64,000 nt of DNA from JAUWOY01 sp034431315 (GTDB taxonomy: Bacteria; Chloroflexota; Anaerolineae; VGOG01), in the NCBI GenBank assembly GCA_034431315.1, contig DAOUDK010000073.1, positions 1-64,000 of the forward strand, in the 5' to 3' direction. The notes beneath the pieces were generated by a model. It had not been told where the DNA came from. It ran no database searches and saw nothing but the letters and a program-made list of their open reading frames with translations. Below are positions 58,985 through 64,000 of the stretch, piece by piece (the first letter of the stretch is position 1; every line of letters starts with the position of its first letter). The position numbers and the translations under genes are program-made.

Positions 58985-59025
58985 TACTTTGAAGTTGGAG
59001 GTTGGAGGTTGGAGGTTTGAGCTTT
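58985..59025. repeat. 7-bp-period tract before the CpXC gene
   Basis: GAAGTTGGAGGTTGGAGGTT and onward, units of TTGGAGG; same family as the tracts in the Wood-Ljungdahl cluster. Confidence 0.55.
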
Positions 59026-59031
59026 GCTTCG

Positions 59032-59721
59032 TCAGGCCCATTTGGCATAGCGACTCAGCGCTCGCTGGATCAGAGCCTGGGGGTTGACTACGGTGGCCAT
59101 CTGGATCTCTTCTTCATCTAACCCGGCGCCGGCTGCCACCAAGCGGGCCATCTCCTGGCCTATCATATCGCCGGGCGTGTGGGTGTCGGTGTTGAGAACC
59201 AGCTTGGCTCCCGTCTGGCGGGCGATTTGAACGATGTGGCCGTTGGTGAGACAGTGGCCTGAGCGGGAAGTGATTTCGAGAGCGATCCCGTTCTCAGCGG
59301 CGATTTGGGCTTCCTCTAAAGTGATGAGACCTGGGTGGGCCAGGATGTCCACCTCGGCGCACTCTACTGCCGCCCGGTTGGTGCCACCCATCACTGGCTC
59401 TACGATGGTCTCCCCGTGCACTACTACCAGCCCCGCTCCCAGCTTTCTAGCCCGCCGGGCCAGGGGCGCGATACTGGCTGGGGCCATGTGGGTCAACTCC
59501 ACGCCTGGCACGAAGGTGAGGGGGAAGTCTCCTCTCTGCTCCTGGGCGAAACGCACCAGGCTGGAAACGATCGCGTCCAGGTTGGACGCATCGGCGTGGT
59601 CGGTGATGGCGATGGCTCCGTAGCCCAGGGCTGCCGCCCTGCGCAGGATCTCGCTGGGCAGGAGCACCCCATCGCTGAAGAAGGAGTGAACGTGGAGGTC
59701 AAGGCGTTTGTCGCTGTTCAA
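59032..59721 (-). CDS. PHP-domain phosphoesterase, histidinol-phosphatase-like
   Basis: A 229-residue product from TTG at 59721, chosen because AAGGAG lies 7 bases upstream and the family N-terminus (RLDLHVHSFFSDG) follows. Metal ligands are in DLHVHS, AITDHADASN, GVELTH, VVHGET, DILAHPGLI and NTDTH. PHP proteins of this size hydrolyse histidinol phosphate, nucleoside bisphosphates or RNA ends; the substrate here is open. It lies downstream of the histidine kinase on the same strand, separated by dispersed repeats. Confidence 0.85.
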   Translation of the reverse strand: MNSDKRLDLHVHSFFSDGVLLPSEILRRAAALGYGAIAITDHADASNLDAIVSSLVRFAQEQRGDFPLTFVPGVELTHMAPASIAPLARRARKLGAGLVVVHGETIVEPVMGGTNRAAVECAEVDILAHPGLITLEEAQIAAENGIALEITSRSGHCLTNGHIVQIARQTGAKLVLNTDTHTPGDMIGQEMARLVAAGAGLDEEEIQMATVVNPQALIQRALSRYAKWA

Positions 59722-59765
59722 AGTCGGGCTCCTTATCACTTCCGGATCAACCGTGGATAAGTAAT

Positions 59766-59875
59766 CTCTGCCACGAATCCTTCGACTGGGCTCAGGACAG
59801 GTTTCACGAATTGACACGAAGAAAAGGAAAATTAGTGAAAATTCGTGTAATTCGTGGCAAAAAAGCTGCGCGGTA
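59766..59875. repeat. ACGAATT palindromic element with nested 24-bp-family copy
   Basis: GCCACGAAT ... CACGAATTGACACGAAG ... AATTCGTGTAATTCGTGGC. A CCTTCGACTGGGCTCAGGAC copy at 59779-59801 interrupts the left arm. The right arm encodes the last residues of the histidine kinase. Confidence 0.65.
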
Positions 59876-61445
59876 ACTTGAAGATGAACTTGGCTCCCCT
59901 GCCTGGCTCGCTTTGCACCCAGATTTTGCCGCCGTGGGCCTCGACTACTTCTTTGCAGAGGTAGAGGCCCAGCCCCGCCCCCTCGGTGCGGCGGGTGAGG
60001 GGGCTCTCCGCCCGATAGAAGCGCTCGAAAATGCGCTCTTGTTCCGACTGGGGGATGCCGATGCCCTCGTCGGCCACAGCGATGTAGACCCAATCGTCAT
60101 CGGCCCAGCCGCCTGTGCGGATCAGCCCCCCACGGGGCGAGTATTTGATGGCGTTGGAGAGCAGGTTGGTCAGCACCTGCCGTAACCGCTCGATGTCGCC
60201 CTGCACGGCGGGAAAGTCGGGGGGGAAGTCCAGGGTGAACATGTGCTCGCTCGACTGGGTTCGGAATTCATCCATCACCTTTTCCGCCAGCTTGTCCACC
60301 TGCACATAGCTAAGCTCTAGCTTGAACGCGCTGGCTTGCAGACGAGAGGCGTCGAGAAGGTTGTTTATCAGCCTGTTCAGGCGGTCGCTCTCCTCGGCGA
60401 TGATGGCCAGGCCCTGGCTCAGCGTGTCCGCGTCCCACTGCGCGTCCTCGCGGCGCAGGGTGTCGGCGTAGCCTTTGATGATGGAGACGGGGCTCTTCAG
60501 CTCGTGGGAGATGACCGACACGAAGGTGGACTTCATCTCCTCGGCCTCGCGGAAACGGGTGATGTCGCGCACGTTGGCGATGACGCTCACCAGGCGGCCT
60601 TCTCTATCGTAGAGGGGCGAGTAGGTGATGCCTACGGTGACGACTGATCTGTCGGGGCGTTTGATGTCGCCTTCCACGTAGAGGTGTTCCTCTGGCTCGG
60701 GTTGCAGGAGGGGGCACGTGGCTTCACAGATGTCCTTTCCCTGGCGATCCCTCAGGGCCAGCACACGGGAGCAGGGTTGCCCCAGGGCTTCCTCGGCGGA
60801 CCAGCCCGTCATCTCCTCCAGAGCACGGTTAAAGACTCGGATGCGGCGCTGGGTGTCCAGGATCATCACCCCATCGGCGCTGTTCTGAATGATGGCGTCC
60901 AGGCGGCGCTTCTCGTGCGCCAATCGCTGGTAGAGGCGGGCGTTATGGACGGCGATGGCTGCCTGGTCGGCGAAGCTGGCCAGCACCTGGCGGTCATTAG
61001 CCGAGAAGGCCCCACCTTGGGAGCGGAAGATGTAGATCACGCCGATGAGATTGCTCTCCATGATCAGCGGCAGGGCCACTACCTGGCGCAGGCCGAGACC
61101 GATGGCCGATACCACCAGGCTCAGCTTCATCTGCAGGTTGGGGATCGTCCAACGGCGGTGTCCTGAGCCTGTCGAAGGGATGAGATATTCGCGTTCAGCT
61201 TGGGCGGGGATGTCGGTCAATAGAGGCGTGAAAAGGTGTAGGATGTCCGGTGGCAGGCCATAACTTGCCTGCACACGGAGGCTGCCATCCTCTTGGCGCA
61301 AGGCGATGAGGCCCGCCTGGCCCTGCAACATCTCCGCGGCGTTCTCCAGGATCAGGCGCAGCACCGAGGGCAGGTCCAGCCGCGAGGTCATGGCGCGGCT
61401 TATTTGGAGAAGATATTCACGCTGGCGCAATTGGTAGTCCATCAT
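59832..61445 (-). CDS. GAF-PAS sensor histidine kinase
   Basis: A soluble 537-residue kinase: GAF domain (about 15-185), PAS domain (about 200-320, IIQNSADGVMILDTQRRIRV) with a Cys-containing CEATCPLLQPEPEE segment, HisKA (SVISHELKSPVSIIKGYADT, His as phosphoacceptor) and HATPase (LLSNAIKYSPRGG, VADEGIGIP, GAGLGLYLCKEVVEAHGG). A PSTGSGHR octapeptide from the 24-bp element lies in the GAF domain, and the final residues ATNYTNFH come from an ACGAATT repeat. No response regulator gene is adjacent. The start is ATG 61445 or the next codon. Confidence 0.9.
   Translation of the reverse strand: MMDYQLRQREYLLQISRAMTSRLDLPSVLRLILENAAEMLQGQAGLIALRQEDGSLRVQASYGLPPDILHLFTPLLTDIPAQAEREYLIPSTGSGHRRWTIPNLQMKLSLVVSAIGLGLRQVVALPLIMESNLIGVIYIFRSQGGAFSANDRQVLASFADQAAIAVHNARLYQRLAHEKRRLDAIIQNSADGVMILDTQRRIRVFNRALEEMTGWSAEEALGQPCSRVLALRDRQGKDICEATCPLLQPEPEEHLYVEGDIKRPDRSVVTVGITYSPLYDREGRLVSVIANVRDITRFREAEEMKSTFVSVISHELKSPVSIIKGYADTLRREDAQWDADTLSQGLAIIAEESDRLNRLINNLLDASRLQASAFKLELSYVQVDKLAEKVMDEFRTQSSEHMFTLDFPPDFPAVQGDIERLRQVLTNLLSNAIKYSPRGGLIRTGGWADDDWVYIAVADEGIGIPQSEQERIFERFYRAESPLTRRTEGAGLGLYLCKEVVEAHGGKIWVQSEPGRGAKFIFKLPRSFFATNYTNFH
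61155..61178. repeat. 24-bp element inserted in the histidine kinase gene
   Basis: On the minus strand CCTTCGACAGGCTCAGGA plus six bases encode PSTGSGHR in frame in the GAF domain. Confidence 0.75.
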
Positions 61446-61481
61446 GGCTACTATTCTAACACAAGTTGCCCATAACTGCAA

Positions 61482-61510
61482 TTGACAGCAACATTGAATG
61501 ATGCTATACT
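61482..61510 (+). promoter_or_regulatory. promoter of the MntA-HepT pair
   Basis: TTGACA (61482-61487), 17-base spacer, TATACT (61505-61510). Confidence 0.7.
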
Positions 61511-61538
61511 TATCCCAGAGTGAAGGGGAGCGAGATAC

Positions 61539-62054
61539 ATGAAAGCGATAAACGATTTCTCTGCCAGCGTGAGAGGCGATGGACAGATAGCGCCTCAGGA
61601 CGTGGCATCGAAAATCATAGCGCGCCTCAAGCTGTGCTTGCCAGACATCCTGAAGCATCGCCCCGTGCTACTTGCCTACGCCTACGGCTCGGTGGCTGCA
61701 GGGTGCCCGACCCCTCTCAGCGACGTAGATATCGCCCTGGTCCTGGCCCCCGCCTGTGGGCTGGATGCCTACCAGCGGTTCATGCTGGAGCTGGAGATCG
61801 CCGCCGAGATCGAGAGACACTGTGGCATCCAGAACGCCGATGTGCGCAGTATCAACGACGCACCGCTGAGAGTTCAAGGCCAGGTGCTGACCAAGGGACG
61901 GCTTCTCTACTCGAAGGATGTAGACTTTCGGGTAGCGTATGAAGTCCGTACCCGCAAGCGCTATTTCGATTTCCAGCCAGTGTTGGCGATGATGTGTGAG
62001 GCCTATTTTGCTCATCTGGAGGCCGATTTGAGAAAGAAGGCGCTGTATGGTTGA
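61539..62054 (+). CDS. mntA: MNT-type nucleotidyltransferase antitoxin
   Basis: A 171-residue minimal nucleotidyltransferase. The signature GSX10DXD is intact: G50-S51, then D62-V63-D64 (YGSVAAGCPTPLSDVD). In studied MntA-HepT systems this enzyme transfers AMP to a tyrosine of the HEPN toxin and so silences it. The stop overlaps the toxin start by 8 bases. Ribosome site AAGGGGAG. The order antitoxin first, toxin second is one of the known arrangements. Confidence 0.9.
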   Translation: MKAINDFSASVRGDGQIAPQDVASKIIARLKLCLPDILKHRPVLLAYAYGSVAAGCPTPLSDVDIALVLAPACGLDAYQRFMLELEIAAEIERHCGIQNADVRSINDAPLRVQGQVLTKGRLLYSKDVDFRVAYEVRTRKRYFDFQPVLAMMCEAYFAHLEADLRKKALYG

Positions 62055-62487
62055 ACCTAAGACGATTGAGGGCATTTTTCGCAACCTGGACACTTATCTC
62101 GATCAACTGCACCAACTGGCCGCGCTTCGACGGGCGGAACTGGCAGATGACCTGGTGAAACTGGGTGCTGCCAAATACTACTTGCAGGTTGCCATCGAGT
62201 GCTGTATTGACGTGGCCAATCACATCATTGCTCGCCAGGATTTTCGAGCGCCGGAGTCTTACGCTGACAGCTTCACCGTGTTGGCCGAGAACGGAGTCAT
62301 CGAGCAGGATTTCGCCTCCACGGCTCGCAAGATGACCGGGATGAGAAACCGTCTGGTGCACCTCTACTGGGAGGTAGATGCGAACATTCTCTACGACATA
62401 TTGCAGAACAACATCAGCGACTTCGATCGCTTTAAGGCGTACGTCTACGGCTATATGTGCGCTTTGAAGCAGGAAAATGAGCACTAG
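62047..62487 (+). CDS. hepT: HEPN-domain toxin (HepT, DUF86)
   Basis: A 146-residue all-helical HEPN RNase candidate. The catalytic motif RX4HXY is present as R100-NRLV-H105-L-Y107, including the tyrosine that is AMPylated by MntA in studied systems. The family's N-terminal AKYYLQVAIECCIDVANHII helix is present. With its active site and partner both intact, the pair is probably functional. Confidence 0.9.
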   Translation: MVEPKTIEGIFRNLDTYLDQLHQLAALRRAELADDLVKLGAAKYYLQVAIECCIDVANHIIARQDFRAPESYADSFTVLAENGVIEQDFASTARKMTGMRNRLVHLYWEVDANILYDILQNNISDFDRFKAYVYGYMCALKQENEH

Positions 62488-62745
62488 GCCTCGCTCTCAC
62501 CGTTCGCATTGTATTCAGGAAGTTTCATGCCATATCGCTCTATTTACTTGACTATAAAATCATAGTCAGAAGTTTTCCGCCTCTTCTTTATCATATCTGG
62601 CTTTTTAAGCTTATTTCTTACAGTTTCCTTACGTAAATTAGATGTTTCGCCACCCATTGACTGGAATGTCTTTTAGGCTTTCTTACGTAAACCAACTTTC
62701 CGTCCCCTTTCAATGGACGTAGTCGTGCCAAAAGGTGAGAAGAAA
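62488..62745. other. AT-rich gap with palindromes
   Basis: This stretch is much richer in A and T than the rest of the window. It holds TGACTAT-aaaatc-ATAGTCA at 62549-62568 and two copies of CTTACGTAAA about 50 bases apart (near 62630 and 62682). No gene is seen. It may be transferred DNA left with the MntA-HepT pair or a regulatory region. Confidence 0.45.
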
Positions 62746-62748
62746 GGG

Positions 62749-62784
62749 AGGGCCATCAACATTCAACTGTTGATGGCCCTTTTA
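62749..62784 (+). terminator. terminator after hepT
   Basis: AGGGCCATCAACA-ttcaac-TGTTGATGGCCCT followed by TTT. The stem also lies downstream of the convergent aminotransferase gene. Confidence 0.8.
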
Positions 62785-62818
62785 CGTCCGGGGTTTTGAC
62801 TCGTTACTCGTTAACTCG

Positions 62819-64000
62819 CTAGAGCCCAGCCTCCTTCTCGACCTCGGTCAGAGCCGCCTCGAAGATGGCGAGACCTTCGTCCGCGATGTCCTGGGATATG
62901 TTGAGGGCCGGCATGAAGCGCATGGTATTTGGGCCGCAGCCCAGGAGGAGCAGGCCCTTCTCGAAGGCGCGCTGGACGACCTGGTTGCGTATCTCCGGCG
63001 CTGGCTCTCTGGTCGCCTTGTCCTTCACCAGCTCGATGCCAATCATCAGCCCCTTGCCCCTCACGTCGCCTATGCTGGGATGATCGTCTGTGATCTCGTT
63101 CAAACGATCCATCATCCGCTGGCCCACGCGAGTCGCGTTCTCCATGAAGCCGTCTTCTACCAGCCTGATGGTCGCCAGGGCGGCGGCAGAGCAGACGGGG
63201 TTTCCGCCGAAGGTGTTTCCGTGAGCGCCGGGCGGCCAGATCATCAGGCTCTTGCGGGCCACCATCGCCCCGACGGGCATGCCAGAGGCAATTCCCTTGG
63301 CCAGGGTCACGATGTCGGGCTCTACGCCCCAGTGCTCCATGGCGAACATCTTGCCGGTGCGCCCGAAACCCGTCTGCACCTCGTCGGCAACGTACAGGAT
63401 GCCGTACTTTTCCATCAAGGCCTTGAGCCGGCCATGCCACTCTGGCGGCGGCACCACGTAGCCGCCCTCGCCCTGGATAGGCTCGACGAAGATGGCCGCC
63501 ACTTCCTCAGCAGGCACGAAGTTACGGAAGAGGCTCTTCTCGATATAGTCTACGCAGTGGATGTCGCAGGATGGATGCTCCAGGTTAAATGGGCAGCGGT
63601 AGCAGTAGGGGTAGTACACGTGAGTCACCCCAGGCACCAGAGGCGCGAAGCCCTTGCGCTGCACGTACTTCGATGCGGTCAGGGATAGCGACCCCATGGT
63701 GCGCCCGTGGAAGGCGCCGATGAAGGCCAGCATACGGGGCCGCCCCGTGTAGTAGCGGGCCAGCTTGAAAGCCGCCTCCACCGATTCGGTGCCTGAGTTG
63801 GTGAAGAAGACTTGGGTCTCCTCTTCGATAGGGACCAGGGCATTGAGCTTCTCCGCCAGCTTGATCTGGACGGGATAGTAGAAGTCCGTCCCGGACATGT
63901 GGATGAACTTCTCGGCCTGCTCCTGGATGGCCTTGACCACATCGGGATGGGCGTGGCCTGTAGCTGTGACCGCAATGCCGGCATTGAAGTCAATGAAGCG
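62819..64000 (-). CDS. class III PLP aminotransferase (5' end beyond window)
   Basis: The frame runs to the window edge without a start; at least 393 residues are visible, beginning RFIDFNAGIAVTATGHAHPD. PLP-site motifs are GAFHGRTMGSLSLTASK, FVEPIQGEGGYVVPP, LYVADEVQTGFGRTGKMFAM and DIVTLAKGIASGMPVGAMVA, whose LAKG lysine binds the cofactor. A Cys-containing segment (YPYCYRCPFNLEHPSCDIHC) is an uncommon insertion. It is closest in style to 4-aminobutyrate or acetylornithine aminotransferases; the substrate cannot be settled from sequence alone. Confidence 0.9.
   Translation of the reverse strand, partial: RFIDFNAGIAVTATGHAHPDVVKAIQEQAEKFIHMSGTDFYYPVQIKLAEKLNALVPIEEETQVFFTNSGTESVEAAFKLARYYTGRPRMLAFIGAFHGRTMGSLSLTASKYVQRKGFAPLVPGVTHVYYPYCYRCPFNLEHPSCDIHCVDYIEKSLFRNFVPAEEVAAIFVEPIQGEGGYVVPPPEWHGRLKALMEKYGILYVADEVQTGFGRTGKMFAMEHWGVEPDIVTLAKGIASGMPVGAMVARKSLMIWPPGAHGNTFGGNPVCSAAALATIRLVEDGFMENATRVGQRMMDRLNEITDDHPSIGDVRGKGLMIGIELVKDKATREPAPEIRNQVVQRAFEKGLLLLGCGPNTMRFMPALNISQDIADEGLAIFEAALTEVEKEAGL

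Noticed and set aside
59722..60093. N-terminal extension of the PHP protein
   Set aside because: The extra residues are antisense-like to or overlap the histidine kinase and repeat sequences; the TTG at 59721 has a well-placed AAGGAG.
1..64000. tRNA or rRNA genes, integrase or transposase genes
   Set aside because: No T-loop-like GTTCGA context in a tRNA-sized gap, no rRNA-like stretch, and no recognisable recombinase protein were seen by eye; a covariance-model scan was not possible.

Overview
The window looks like a GC-rich chromosomal segment of an uncultured, probably anaerobic member of the Chloroflexota (Anaerolineae- or Dehalococcoidia-like). This is inferred from protein style, not from a marker gene. 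The signs are Thr/Pro-rich TPTPT linkers on surface proteins, a bacterial-type Wood-Ljungdahl gene cluster, CpXC and DUF2723 proteins, a mreBCD-PBP2 block, and many short dispersed repeats that reach into coding sequences. No rRNA, tRNA, CRISPR array, transposase or integrase was found.

Layout. 0-0.9 kb: a small protein with a duplicated Cys domain, behind what looks like a molybdenum-cofactor riboswitch with a terminator. 0.9-2.8 kb: tilS and an EF-Tu-domain-like small protein, divergent from mreB. 2.8-8.7 kb: mreB, mreC, a toxin-antitoxin scar, mreD, PBP2 and a C39-like peptidase (cell elongation). 8.7-13.1 kb: a very large membrane protein of the DUF2723 type and an acyl-CoA dehydrogenase. 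13.1-19.0 kb: an operon headed by a CHAT-SIR2-TPR fusion, followed by a membrane-anchored Thr/Pro stalk protein and a secreted seven-repeat protein; this is the best candidate for an undescribed system. 19.0-37.6 kb: AMMECR1, mogA, and on the minus strand the Wood-Ljungdahl set (fchA, folD, fhs, cooS, acsB, acsD, acsC, acsV, acsE) with passenger genes.

37.6-43.2 kb: a PDZ membrane sensor without a kinase and a STAND NTPase carrying twelve near-identical 40-residue TPRs. 43.2-51.1 kb: T-box-controlled serS, a sugar-phosphate operon (fba-fbp-pfk, the PFK with a pyrophosphate-type signature), an 8-oxoguanine-deaminase-like gene, yraN and miaA. 51.0-52.6 kb: a TumE-type toxin-antitoxin candidate and a methyltransferase. 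52.7-61.5 kb: a degenerate GH3 surface protein and a signalling group (Ser/Thr kinase, FHA-winged helix regulator, CpXC protein, PHP phosphoesterase, GAF-PAS histidine kinase). 61.5-64 kb: an MntA-HepT pair and a partial class III aminotransferase.

Together the metabolic genes support fixation of CO2 or CO to acetyl-CoA, or its reversal, linked to gluconeogenesis. No metF, formate dehydrogenase or CODH nickel-insertase gene is in the window. A second theme is repeats. A 24-bp element inserts the same in-frame octapeptide (PSTxSGHR) into at least three enzymes. In three places this element or a relative sits inside a different dispersed repeat. Low-complexity tracts of about 7-bp period separate most Wood-Ljungdahl genes.
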